DNA of 64,000 nt, from the NCBI GenBank assembly GCA_016841725.1, contig JAENYP010000005.1:148368-212367 (forward strand), read 5' to 3'. The notes under the pieces were generated by a model. That model saw only the letters and a list, made by a program, of their open reading frames with translations. It ran no database searches and was not told the DNA's origin. How positions within the stretch are numbered: the first letter of the stretch is position 1; the number at the start of each line of letters is the position of its first letter. The position numbers and the translations under genes were made by a program. The DNA comes from Thermincola carboxydiphila (GTDB taxonomy: Bacteria; Bacillota; Thermincolia; Thermincolales; UBA2595). Of this stretch, positions 49,602-58,803 are shown one piece after another.

Positions 49602-50546
49602 GTGGCAAAAGAGAAGGTTCTGCGTTTGCGGAAGGAAGTGACCGAGTCTTGGCAGGAGGTGCTGGAACAGTACCTATGGTTTAAACAGGCGGAGGGGCTG
49701 AGAGAGGCCACTGTCCGGGGCCACCGGGATGTTGTCCGGCTATTCCATACCCGCTACCCTGAGGCCTGGGAGAACCCCAAAAAGGCCGTCCTGGCGTTCA
49801 TGGCAGAGGACATAAAGGCCTCGACTTACAACATCAGGCTCTCCTATCTGAAGGCATTCTTTGACTGGTGTGTGGCTGAAGGGATTCACACCGACAACCC
49901 GATGACCAGATTAAAAAAACGGAAGGCTGAGGGCCGGGTGGTCAATCTAACCCTCGATGACCTGAAGGCATTGATTGAACTGCCAGACACCAAGACATTT
50001 GCCGGGCTGAGGGATTATGCAGTCATCTTGCTGACCCTGGATACGGGCATCAGACCCAAGGAGGCATTCTCACTGCTGGTTGATGACTTCAATTTCCGCT
50101 CATCCGAAGTATATGTCCGTAGTGAGGTGGCTAAGACAAAAGTGTCCAGGAGCCTGCCATTTTCCCCTGTAACGGCCAAGGTGGTCAGGGAATTGATACA
50201 GACCAGGCATCCAGGTTGGAATAGCAGTGTCCCTGTCTTCTGTTCCACAGAGGGGACAACCTTGAACCGCCATACCTGGGGTGACCGTCTGGAGATGTAC
50301 TGTAAGAGGTTGGGGATTAATATACGGCCCTATGACCTCCGTCACGCATTTGCCCTCCAGTTCCTCCGTAATGGTGGTCATGCCTTGGCACTGCAACGGA
50401 CTCTGGGCCATACAGACCTGAGCATGACAAAAAGATATGTTGCCCTGACCCAGCAGGACATAAAGGAGCAACATGCACTGGCATCACCGTTGAATGTATT
50501 GCTGCCTCAAAGGAATAGGGTCAGGAATGTAAAGCAGGGGCCATAA
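49602..50546 (+). CDS. int: Tyrosine-type site-specific integrase
   Basis: SAM-like N-domain; catalytic LDTGIRPKEA, LRHAFALQFLRNG, LQRTLGHTDLSMTKRYVAL. Confidence 0.9.
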   Translation: MAKEKVLRLRKEVTESWQEVLEQYLWFKQAEGLREATVRGHRDVVRLFHTRYPEAWENPKKAVLAFMAEDIKASTYNIRLSYLKAFFDWCVAEGIHTDNPMTRLKKRKAEGRVVNLTLDDLKALIELPDTKTFAGLRDYAVILLTLDTGIRPKEAFSLLVDDFNFRSSEVYVRSEVAKTKVSRSLPFSPVTAKVVRELIQTRHPGWNSSVPVFCSTEGTTLNRHTWGDRLEMYCKRLGINIRPYDLRHAFALQFLRNGGHALALQRTLGHTDLSMTKRYVALTQQDIKEQHALASPLNVLLPQRNRVRNVKQGP

Positions 50547-50811
50547 AAGGCCCCCTTCTCTTTTTCCTTTATACTTGTCCTATAAAGCCACCGCTCCGCC
50601 ATTATCAAGCAATAGTCAGTAATTCTCGCTTGCAGTGGTTTTAAAAGTAAATCTCAGTAGCGCACCTTTGCTAAAAATGTTCAAGCATTAATCCCTCATG
50701 ACTACTCATAAACACTAAAACATCTTGACTTGCTAATTGCGATGTCACCATATTATTCGGGTGAACAATAGCACACAAGGTACGGTAAAAAAAGAGCACA
50801 TACAAGTGCTC

Positions 50812-51084
50812 TCATTCGCGCCTATCATTGGGAACAACCTCATAAATACTAGTGGATAGTGCCTTGGCCAGTTTAAGTAACGTGATATAGGAAGGATTTC
50901 TTTGCCCAAGTTCAAGCTGACTTACGTATGTTCTATGTAAGTCTGCCTTAAAGCTTAGAGCTTCCTGAGAATAGCCTTTCTGCTCTCTTAAGCTCCTTAT
51001 GTGTCTGCCGAGTTTTTTAAGCTCTTCAAGGTATATATCTTCCACCAGCAACACCGTTCCCTTAGCGTAGGGTTTATTTTCCAT
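50812..51084 (-). CDS. XRE-family HTH repressor
   Basis: LGRHIRSLREQKGYSQEALSFKADLHRTYVSQLELGQRNPSYITLLKLAKAL; start moved to MENKPYAKG. Confidence 0.8.
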   Translation of the reverse strand: MENKPYAKGTVLLVEDIYLEELKKLGRHIRSLREQKGYSQEALSFKADLHRTYVSQLELGQRNPSYITLLKLAKALSTSIYEVVPNDRRE

Positions 51085-51117
51085 AAAGATTATATTATAA
51101 TAAACCCGAGTGGTCTT

Positions 51118-51131
51118 CAGACGATAGTCTG
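51118..51131. promoter_or_regulatory. Candidate operator palindrome CAGACGATAGTCTG
   Basis: CAGAC/GTCTG between divergent XRE repressor and excisionase-like gene, near a TATAAT-like minus-strand sequence. Confidence 0.4.
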
Positions 51132-51167
51132 CAAGCAACTACACTATATTTAAGGAGAGTGGTACTT

Positions 51168-51461
51168 ATGGATGCCCACACAGTTACCATTAGCCCTTCT
51201 AGGCGGCAGTTGCACAAAGAGATAAGCAGACTGCAGCGAGCAAATGACCTCCTCGAAGAAAACTACCAACTGAGACATGAACTCGACTCTCTCAAGGCAG
51301 AATTAGAGCGGTGTAATTTTCCTTGGGTGCTTAAAGTCAAACACGTCAAGGAGATAATGAACATTAGCAAAGAGAAAGCCTATGAGCTTGTCACAGAACC
51401 GGGATTCCCTGTTCTGTGGGTAGGTAGGGAGGCACAAATTCCAAGGCAGTCATTCTTCTAA
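51168..51461 (+). CDS. Excisionase-like HTH protein with N-terminal coiled coil
   Basis: VKHVKEIMNISKEKAYELVTEPGFPVLWVGREAQIPRQSFF. Confidence 0.55.
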   Translation: MDAHTVTISPSRRQLHKEISRLQRANDLLEENYQLRHELDSLKAELERCNFPWVLKVKHVKEIMNISKEKAYELVTEPGFPVLWVGREAQIPRQSFF

Positions 51462-51529
51462 TGGCTGCATACCTGTGGAGGAAGGTTTAAATTTAACGAC
51501 AATCTTATTGACTGACAGGAGGATACATA

Positions 51530-52213
51530 ATGAAGCCTATTGACCTTGTTGAAGTCAGGAACGAATGCCAAGGCCGAAAGCTAAACGAGATAGTACAGTA
51601 TCATATAAACAGAGCGAATCTAACAAAGTTAGAGCTTTGTTTCGAAGACACAAAGGACCGCCTTTCCCTAACAGGCCAAGATATAGCTAAAAAAATGACC
51701 CAGTTGTATAGTATGTTAGCTGCTACCAGCGATTTATGGCATGATGACTGTTCCACTATCTTTGACCATGTAACCGATAAAGCTAGAGAAATGTTTGACT
51801 CTATGGGGGAAGAGCCTGATGATGAAGACATTTACAACGTTTGGATGGCTACAGTACTTCATTTGACCATTTTAGCTTACATGTACGGAAATGTTAGAAA
51901 AGTGGCCGGAATTAAGAAACACATAAAACTACCCCTTACAAAGTTCATGGCGGGCATAGCAATCGGCCTCCTTGACGAATCGTGGCTCATGACCCTGGGC
52001 TCCATTTTAGGTTGGGGGATAGTATTTTGCGCCTATGTCTCTATCCTTGAGCGTGACAGGTTACGGAACTTTGTTGCAGATTCTATAGAAACTGGCAGGC
52101 GTGTATGGGGCCTGCCACCTGTTATGGGCTTCTATGTTATCGAATTCTGGGCGGCTGTTATTGGCGTAATACCTATTGTAGCCGTTACCCGTATAATCAG
52201 GGCAATCTTCTGA
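51530..52213 (+). CDS. Hypothetical protein with hydrophobic C-terminal half
   Basis: Intact 227-aa ORF with SD; hydrophobic segments near the C-terminus; no family recognised. Confidence 0.6.
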   Translation: MKPIDLVEVRNECQGRKLNEIVQYHINRANLTKLELCFEDTKDRLSLTGQDIAKKMTQLYSMLAATSDLWHDDCSTIFDHVTDKAREMFDSMGEEPDDEDIYNVWMATVLHLTILAYMYGNVRKVAGIKKHIKLPLTKFMAGIAIGLLDESWLMTLGSILGWGIVFCAYVSILERDRLRNFVADSIETGRRVWGLPPVMGFYVIEFWAAVIGVIPIVAVTRIIRAIF

Positions 52214-52218
52214 TTATA

Positions 52219-52815
52219 TCAGGCGAGCTTCCGTAACTTTAGCGTTTCCTGAACTGCCTTATACACCTGTTCCTCAACTACCTTACAGTTGAGGAATATT
52301 TTTTGGTAGGTTTGCCAGTGCATCCCCTTGGGCTTACAGGGGAAGCTGACCCCCACGATAAGTTCGCCGCCTAATTTCCGCTTTATCCTATGTATTCTGG
52401 ACAGCAACCTAGATATTTTATTCTGGCGTTGGCTATGGTAAACTAATCTATGGCAGTGTCTGCACCGGAAAAGGCCATTTTTCAAGTACAGTTTTCCTGC
52501 CCGTGTACCACAACCGGGGCAGATAAACCATGGTCGGCTTCCATAAGTGCAGGTACTGTGGGACAATAAAACTGAGTCATTCACCTCTCTGGTGATACTA
52601 CCCACGATTACAGTGTATTTCAAGTCTAATCTACCTGTGCAAGAGCAGATAAGGATACTGGCATCCTCCTCTGGAATGCTATACCAATGCCAACTGTAGC
52701 ATAACCCAGGTTGAAGAAGAGACTGACGATTAAGCTCGTTAATGTCAATGCTTAGGCATTCCTCAGTTAGAGTCTTTGTGGACAACCTCCACCTGCCTGA
52801 ACCGTAACCACCCAT
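52219..52815 (-). CDS. Zinc-ribbon hypothetical protein common in mobile elements
   Basis: GGYGSGRW N-terminus; CPGCGTRAGKLYLKNGLFRCRHCHRLVYHSQRQ. Confidence 0.6.
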   Translation of the reverse strand: MGGYGSGRWRLSTKTLTEECLSIDINELNRQSLLQPGLCYSWHWYSIPEEDASILICSCTGRLDLKYTVIVGSITREVNDSVLLSHSTCTYGSRPWFICPGCGTRAGKLYLKNGLFRCRHCHRLVYHSQRQNKISRLLSRIHRIKRKLGGELIVGVSFPCKPKGMHWQTYQKIFLNCKVVEEQVYKAVQETLKLRKLA

Positions 52816-53169
52816 AATACCACCTCCTGTAGTTTTATCGAAATCGTCTGGAAATTGGGCCTAATCACACTGCTATATCAGCCTAGCTAGAATGCCAAGG
52901 ATGGTTCCGTTTTTCCCTTTTCCCGTCCCAGTTTTCAAATAGCCCTGAACCCTTGATACACTTGGCTTGGAGGAAAATATGTCCCGGTTTCGGGGATACT
53001 CCACATATAGCTCAAAGTATATTACCTATGACTATTGCCAAAGACTTTACTCCCTATAGGTAAACATCATGAAAACCGGAACACATCTCCTGCAAGCCTT
53101 GCCCCGCAAGGGTTCGGGCGTACCCAGTTTTTTTGAAGATAAGCCAAAACCGGGTCACCCTAAGTAATA

Positions 53170-55302
53170 TTACGGTCTTAACCCAATCCCTGACCACAAT
53201 CGTGGCCCGGAGCGTTCTTTTATTTCATGGACCTTCGGCTGCAATTCCTGGACTCTTCTGTAAAATTTGTTCCTCCCGAGAGAAGTATAGCCCTCATCAT
53301 CACACCAATCCCCATATTCATCATAGAGCCGGGCCTTGCCGCAAACCGCATAATCTTCAACCACGCACTTGTCTTCAACGAAGGCAAGTACCGAGTCCGA
53401 TTCCCTTCTATACTGGGCTAAAGCTTCTTGGCTTGACTGGTTCTGAGAAAAATTACCCTTCTGGAATAGTTGCTTTAACCCCGCCAGGGCAAGGTTCAAA
53501 AGGCCGGAAAGTTCCTCAGGGGTAACAAGCTTGTCAATCAATCCGGCATCTGCGTTTTTGCCATGCTCAAACCTGTTGTTGAACGGAATCACCGTAATTC
53601 GCCGATAAAAGGCTTGAGACACATCATTAACTTGCGGCAATTGGTTCGCCGAAAAAATCAGCCGTGCAAATGGCCTGAATTCAAAGGGGTCTTGCCCCTT
53701 GCGCTCGGCATTTACATAGTCTCCAGAGACAATCATTTTGAAGGTTGAAATATCCTGAATAGCCTTGGCGGGAAGGTCGGCACAAGTGTTTATTAACTTC
53801 CCCTGCAACCCCGCCAGTTTAAACCTATGTTCGCATAAGTCCTGAAATGATATATTGGCTACGTTCTGGCGACCAATGAAGGAGTTTAAAAGGTCAATAA
53901 GTTTCGATTTCCCATTGCCACCCGTTCCGGTCAAAAGAAACGCCCTCTCAAATTTAGCGGTCGGGAGCAAACAGTAGCCGAAAATTTCGAACACCAAGTC
54001 TATACAGTCATGTGGCAGTACCTCCTCTATGAAGTCCAAAACTTTATCTGCCTTGGCAGTGGGGTCGTAGACAACGGGGACTTGGATTGTGCTAAGCCTT
54101 TCCGGCGTGTGAGGTCTAAGTTCCCCGCTTTGCCAATCAAGAAGGCCATTGCGTAGGTTGATTACCCTATCATCAGGGTTAACCAAGGAAGTGTCAGCCA
54201 CACGCATCTTTTCAATGTAATAAGCTACCTCCTCTACCCTTGCCCGACGGTATTCTGTATCAAGTAAGGATATACTGGACCGCTCTACCACCTGTCTACC
54301 CTGTGGCAAATAAACACCATTTTTATACACCCAAAGGGTATGTCCATCAGAAAATAAACTTTCCTCTGTTAATACATCTTCGGCAAGGAGTTTCGGCACA
54401 AATGTACCCCCATCGAAGTACTTCTCTCTTACCGTAGGAGAAAACTTTCCTGAAATAACCTGACCCGTACCGCCTTCAATGACGGTCAACTCCGCACTAG
54501 CGGGGTTCCAATAGGGAGTTGCCTCAACAAGTGCCAATAATTCATCTTTAGAGTGACCTATAGCTACCCAATCAGATACATCCCCCTTTTCGGTTAACCC
54601 AGGAAGGGGTAACACCTTTACTGTCTGAGCTATGGGATGCAAGGCAAGGGCTACCTCTTGGGCATGTTCGTGCCCTGTTTTATCATTATCAGGGAGAATA
54701 ACCACGTTGGCACCTTCAAAACATCTGTTGTAGCCGACATCCTTAGGCCAACCACCAGCTCCACCTTCCTTAGTAGTAGCCTTTAAGCCCAGGGCGCTCA
54801 ATGTGTTGGCATCTTTTTCCCCTTCTACAACAAAGACAACTTCGGAGTCTTTGTCCATTTTGAGAATCTCTGGGAGATTATAGGGGACGCGTCTAACCCC
54901 CTGCATCTTGTTTATCCATCCACCCTTTCCATCGGGGCGTTGCTGGTAAAACCCCTTGGGGAAAGTACGACATACTCTGTATAGAACCTCACCGTCTTCG
55001 CTTAAATACTGATAACTCGCTACCACCTCCCTTCGTTTAGCAAGACTTGAATTGCTTTTCTTGAAGGGTGATTCCACCATGAGCCTTTTAGCAAAGTCAT
55101 TTATGCCACCACTGCCACAACCAGCATGGCATATCCAAGTTCCCTTCTCAGCATTGACGCTAAAAGAGGGATTGCGGTCATCATGGAATGGGCATCGGGT
55201 TTGCCCCTGGTTACCTCTCCATTTAATGGCTGAAGAAAGCACTGTGGAAAACCAGTCTTTAATCTCTGCAGGGTTTATGGTATGATAAGCTTGTAGTCCC
55301 AT
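53170..55302 (-). CDS. Phage/plasmid primase-helicase (P4/D5 family; CHC2 zinc finger, Toprim, SF3 helicase)
   Basis: CPFHDDRNPSFSVNAEKGTWICHAGC; VFVVEGEKDANTL; LLTGTGGNGKSKLIDLL; start ATG 55302 after SD AGGAGG. Confidence 0.9.
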   Translation of the reverse strand: MGLQAYHTINPAEIKDWFSTVLSSAIKWRGNQGQTRCPFHDDRNPSFSVNAEKGTWICHAGCGSGGINDFAKRLMVESPFKKSNSSLAKRREVVASYQYLSEDGEVLYRVCRTFPKGFYQQRPDGKGGWINKMQGVRRVPYNLPEILKMDKDSEVVFVVEGEKDANTLSALGLKATTKEGGAGGWPKDVGYNRCFEGANVVILPDNDKTGHEHAQEVALALHPIAQTVKVLPLPGLTEKGDVSDWVAIGHSKDELLALVEATPYWNPASAELTVIEGGTGQVISGKFSPTVREKYFDGGTFVPKLLAEDVLTEESLFSDGHTLWVYKNGVYLPQGRQVVERSSISLLDTEYRRARVEEVAYYIEKMRVADTSLVNPDDRVINLRNGLLDWQSGELRPHTPERLSTIQVPVVYDPTAKADKVLDFIEEVLPHDCIDLVFEIFGYCLLPTAKFERAFLLTGTGGNGKSKLIDLLNSFIGRQNVANISFQDLCEHRFKLAGLQGKLINTCADLPAKAIQDISTFKMIVSGDYVNAERKGQDPFEFRPFARLIFSANQLPQVNDVSQAFYRRITVIPFNNRFEHGKNADAGLIDKLVTPEELSGLLNLALAGLKQLFQKGNFSQNQSSQEALAQYRRESDSVLAFVEDKCVVEDYAVCGKARLYDEYGDWCDDEGYTSLGRNKFYRRVQELQPKVHEIKERSGPRLWSGIGLRP

Positions 55303-55373
55303 ATGTTTGCCTCCTAGCTTAATTGAATGGGGGTATTTCGAGTTCCTCGGTTCCAGAGCCGAGGGATTTTTGT

Positions 55374-55589
55374 TTAAGCCACTGTCAGCTCCCTGGGCCA
55401 TCCGTTTTCCCTGAATAATTCGTTTTCGGACATCCCCAGCAGTTGAGACAATTGACGGCGTATTTTAGGCCAGGGTTTGCGGTAGAGTCCCTCAATTTGT
55501 GAAACAGAGCTGCTTGTGATACCCAATTGCCGAGCAATCTCTGCCTGGCTAAGTCCGGCCTGCCTCCTTTTGAATTCCAGGATTGTCAT
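55374..55589 (-). CDS. XRE-family HTH protein
   Basis: MTILEFKRRQAGLSQAEIARQLGITSSSVSQIEG. Confidence 0.75.
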   Translation of the reverse strand: MTILEFKRRQAGLSQAEIARQLGITSSSVSQIEGLYRKPWPKIRRQLSQLLGMSENELFRENGWPRELTVA

Positions 55590-55618
55590 TAATGTCACCC
55601 CTTTTCTGATATTGGCAT

Positions 55619-55636
55619 TGGCAATTGCTGTTGCCA
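55619..55636. promoter_or_regulatory. Candidate operator TGGCAATTGCTGTTGCCA
   Basis: TGGCAA/TTGCCA inverted repeat between divergent XRE gene and 55671 ORF. Confidence 0.35.
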
Positions 55637-55670
55637 CAAAACATATTGCACGAAAGGAACTTGGGAGCAA

Positions 55671-56900
55671 ATGTTAGACAAGTTAACATCCGGTCTCGAA
55701 CTGGTAAAAAACATGACCCCAGAACACAAAAAAAAGACTGCCCATGGATGGGAAGCCATTACTTTGGCACCTGACCGGTATCTTTTGCGTGGTCATAGTC
55801 TCTCTATTGCGTTTTATAAGCAGTCGATTCCCGCCATGATTCTGCCATGTGTCTTGGATGCTATAAACAACGGTACTCTTGGCAAACCCGAGGATTGGCC
55901 TTATGAATACCATGCACAGGTGAGCATGTGGACTGCGTGCTTATACTTCATACTGTTAAATAAAGGGCTTGACCAGGAAGAAGCAGAAGCCTTCATTTCT
56001 GAGCTTGCTAATATTCCATGGGAAGAGTTGTCACAATGGGCAAGAGATATACTGACAGAAGTTCCTCAGTCCAAGAGTGGGATGTTCAATTTCCTCATTA
56101 AGGCCACCGGAGATGAGTTACAGGTAAGGAAGCTACTTGATGAGTCTCAGCTAGACCGGAAGAAATTACGGCAAGTCTTCCAACGAAGCGGAGGTACTGG
56201 AAGTATTATATGTCTCTCCTGCATGACCAGGGATGACACCGTTTTGGCTCAAATGTGCCTGTTGGCATGGCGACAAGGTAAGAAAGACGAGGAACTACTT
56301 CGCTTTGTCCACCGATATATAAGAAAGGTAACAAGTGATGACGTTGCTATGACTGTTGTATCGCACCTTATTGAAAAATGGGAGACTCCTCTTTACCCCG
56401 GAAGTTTTAACAACTTCATACGGAAATGTATCCACGGAGTCAGCAAAAACGAACAGGGTAGTGATATTGCCAGCAGTGAGGCCGTTGAAGCAAAAGAGGC
56501 CCTGAACTATAGCCCTAAAAAGAGGAAGCAAGCCAGATTTTATTGTGACAGGTACACAGTGGCCCAAGCCTCTGGTATAATTGGATGTTCTACCAGATGG
56601 TTGTATAACCAAATAAACGCAGGTAACCTTCCCAATGCAGAAGTGAATATTGAACGGCACATTACCGAACAGGAAACAATTGAAAAGCGTTCTTACAGCA
56701 TTAATGATGATTGCCTTAGAGATGCCATAAATCTGTACCGCAAGGCAACCGACTCCACTCGGGCGGAATTGGTGAAGTATGTTGCCCGCAAAAGGGCTAT
56801 AGGGATTAGGGGCGCACAGAAGTGGATAAAAACAAGAGAAGACCAAGGGAAGTCACTGCAGGAAATAGCGATAGAAGCAGGTCTTGACCCTTGTTCGTAA
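55671..56900 (+). CDS. Hypothetical protein, 409 aa, with HTH-like segment
   Basis: Intact ORF; RYTVAQASGIIGCSTRWLYNQINAGNLPNAEV resembles an HTH; divergent from XRE gene. Confidence 0.6.
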   Translation: MLDKLTSGLELVKNMTPEHKKKTAHGWEAITLAPDRYLLRGHSLSIAFYKQSIPAMILPCVLDAINNGTLGKPEDWPYEYHAQVSMWTACLYFILLNKGLDQEEAEAFISELANIPWEELSQWARDILTEVPQSKSGMFNFLIKATGDELQVRKLLDESQLDRKKLRQVFQRSGGTGSIICLSCMTRDDTVLAQMCLLAWRQGKKDEELLRFVHRYIRKVTSDDVAMTVVSHLIEKWETPLYPGSFNNFIRKCIHGVSKNEQGSDIASSEAVEAKEALNYSPKKRKQARFYCDRYTVAQASGIIGCSTRWLYNQINAGNLPNAEVNIERHITEQETIEKRSYSINDDCLRDAINLYRKATDSTRAELVKYVARKRAIGIRGAQKWIKTREDQGKSLQEIAIEAGLDPCS

Positions 56901-57386
56901 ATCATCCAATGTGAAGACGGCTAGGGAACCCATATACCCGCTAGGTGAACTCAAAACTACCATACCCCCTACCCCCTAAACCTACAACTGTCGAGATAAC
57001 TCCGAATACTTGGGTCCTATACCTCGACTAAGCACCTCACATTAGTTACGGCTGATGTTCAACCTAGACCCCAGCAACCAGCTGTAGTTATTAAGAAGCC
57101 CAAAAGGCCGTTAGGACACTGTTGCCCCACAAACCAACCTTGACCCTTCATTGGCAGTCCTACAGCCTGTGATGGCTGATTGACAGCTTTATAGGGACAT
57201 GGCCAGTAGGTCAGCTTTGTCATTGAAGGTTAGGACATTAGCACACTGGGGTTGACAAGTATTTCCTCGGCAGGTAGAATAGGACATGAAACACACACGA
57301 TTTCGCCACCGGAATAAACTGGAAATACTGAATCGTGTGTGCCTGGCGATATAGCAAAAGTGGGGAATCCAGTAACGGTGCGGGTT

Positions 57387-57466
57387 GTGGCGGAATTGGC
57401 AGACGCACACGATTCAAAATCGTGCGGGAAACCATGAGGGTTCGAGTCCCTCCTTCGGCACCATAA
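57387..57466 (+). pseudogene. tRNA-Leu remnant (attachment-site copy) lacking the 5' acceptor strand
   Basis: Identical to tRNA positions 7 onward; the upstream CGGGTT cannot pair with CTTCGGC. Confidence 0.9.
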
Positions 57467-57620
57467 AACCCTTGATATATAAGGCTTCAGGAGATTTCTC
57501 CCCTGAAGCCTTTTTATTTGTATTTGGACTAACATGTAAGATCCCTTAACAGATTATGCTCATCTTTTTTCGTCCAGGCAGGCTGTCATTCTGAAGCTCA
57601 CCGGGTTTTCCTTGGATCAT

Positions 57621-58406
57621 TTAATCTCTCTTCCACAAATCAGATATCTTTACTCCCGGATGATGGTAGCGCTTCCGGCCAATAGTTTTCTTTTTGTATT
57701 GTATGGCTTCCCTGGGACACCATTGAATACAGGACAGGCACATCTCACAGTTGCCACACCACTGCAAACGGCCATCCACCAAACTAATATTGGCCCGCGG
57801 GCACAGGCGTACACATTGACCACAGTTATTACACCGTTCGGAATCAACCCAAAAGGACTTGTCGCCGGTGGGAAAACCTTTAAGAGAAAGTTTATAAATC
57901 AGGCCAAGGATGAAATTCGCCAACGCCGACCCCTGTTCCAGTGGCATGGTTTTGCGCCCCCTGATCACATCCAGGATGCCGGGCAGCCGTTCTTCTTTTT
58001 GTACAAACATGGTGACCTGTTTTTCTTCGGGCGGGGCTTCATTCCATAAAATATAGTTGCTTGGCTGTAATACGGCAAAACCGGCCTTCAATTCCACTCC
58101 CCGGCCCTTCAGCAGACCAGCCAGCTGTGGCAGTGTTCCCGCTGGTTGGCCCCCACAGGTAACAATAGCAAAAACATATTCATCACCTTTAAATTTGAGC
58201 CTACTGACAAAGTCCATGATAATTCTGGGAACTCCCCACGCATATACCGGAAACAAAAACCCCACCGTATCGGCCTTTATATCTATAAACTCTGCAGAAA
58301 CAGAAGGAATAGACACCAGTTCCGTGTTATCCAGGTTTAAAGCTATATCCCTAGCCATTTGCAGGGAATTACCTGTTCCGGAAAAATAGAATAGTTGAGT
58401 ACTCAT
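57621..58406 (-). CDS. EFR1-type flavodoxin/ferredoxin protein
   Basis: MSTQLFYFSGTGNSLQMARDIA; CNNCGQCVRLCPRANISL..CGNCEMCLSCIQWCPREAIQY. Confidence 0.85.
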   Translation of the reverse strand: MSTQLFYFSGTGNSLQMARDIALNLDNTELVSIPSVSAEFIDIKADTVGFLFPVYAWGVPRIIMDFVSRLKFKGDEYVFAIVTCGGQPAGTLPQLAGLLKGRGVELKAGFAVLQPSNYILWNEAPPEEKQVTMFVQKEERLPGILDVIRGRKTMPLEQGSALANFILGLIYKLSLKGFPTGDKSFWVDSERCNNCGQCVRLCPRANISLVDGRLQWCGNCEMCLSCIQWCPREAIQYKKKTIGRKRYHHPGVKISDLWKRD

Positions 58407-58803
58407 GGTTTTGGCCTCCAAGCTTCCTGATACTTTTGGAAAATTAATCAATACGGGCAAATACAGAGTTGACCCGGTTTTTGAGGGGTTTTATGAAATT
58501 AGAAAAGACTCGCATTAGTGGGTCTCCTAATATGGATAATGGGAAGTTTATTTGTGGCATATTATTGATTAGTAAAAAGATTAGAATAGGAATTGGAAAA
58601 TGAAAGCACTAATTAGATGAGTATCAAGTGGATAGTACTATAGCTCCTAACCTCGAATGCCATTCGCAACTCGCTCATTATACCCAGTCATAATTAGTAA
58701 AACCGAGGCCCAAAAACAAAAACCGGACCTCAACCAGTACCTTGATGTGAAAAAAACATTAAATTATAGTGAATTCTAGATCGGTTCCAGCGTTGGCTCA
58801 GCA

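Larger units (their letters stand above)
49368..57473. mobile_element. 8.0-kb integrative element in tRNA-Leu bounded by 87-bp identical direct repeats
   Basis: 49368-49454 and 57387-57473 are identical (GTGGCGGAATTGGCAGACGCACACG...ACCATAAAACCCTT); integrase adjacent to the left repeat. Confidence 0.9.

Noticed and set aside
57387-57466. Second functional tRNA-Leu
   Set aside because: The 5' acceptor strand is replaced by unrelated sequence that cannot pair with CTTCGGC; it is an att remnant.
49368-57473. Intact prophage
   Set aside because: No capsid, portal, tail, terminase or lysis genes are recognisable in the 8 kb; only integration, regulation and primase functions.
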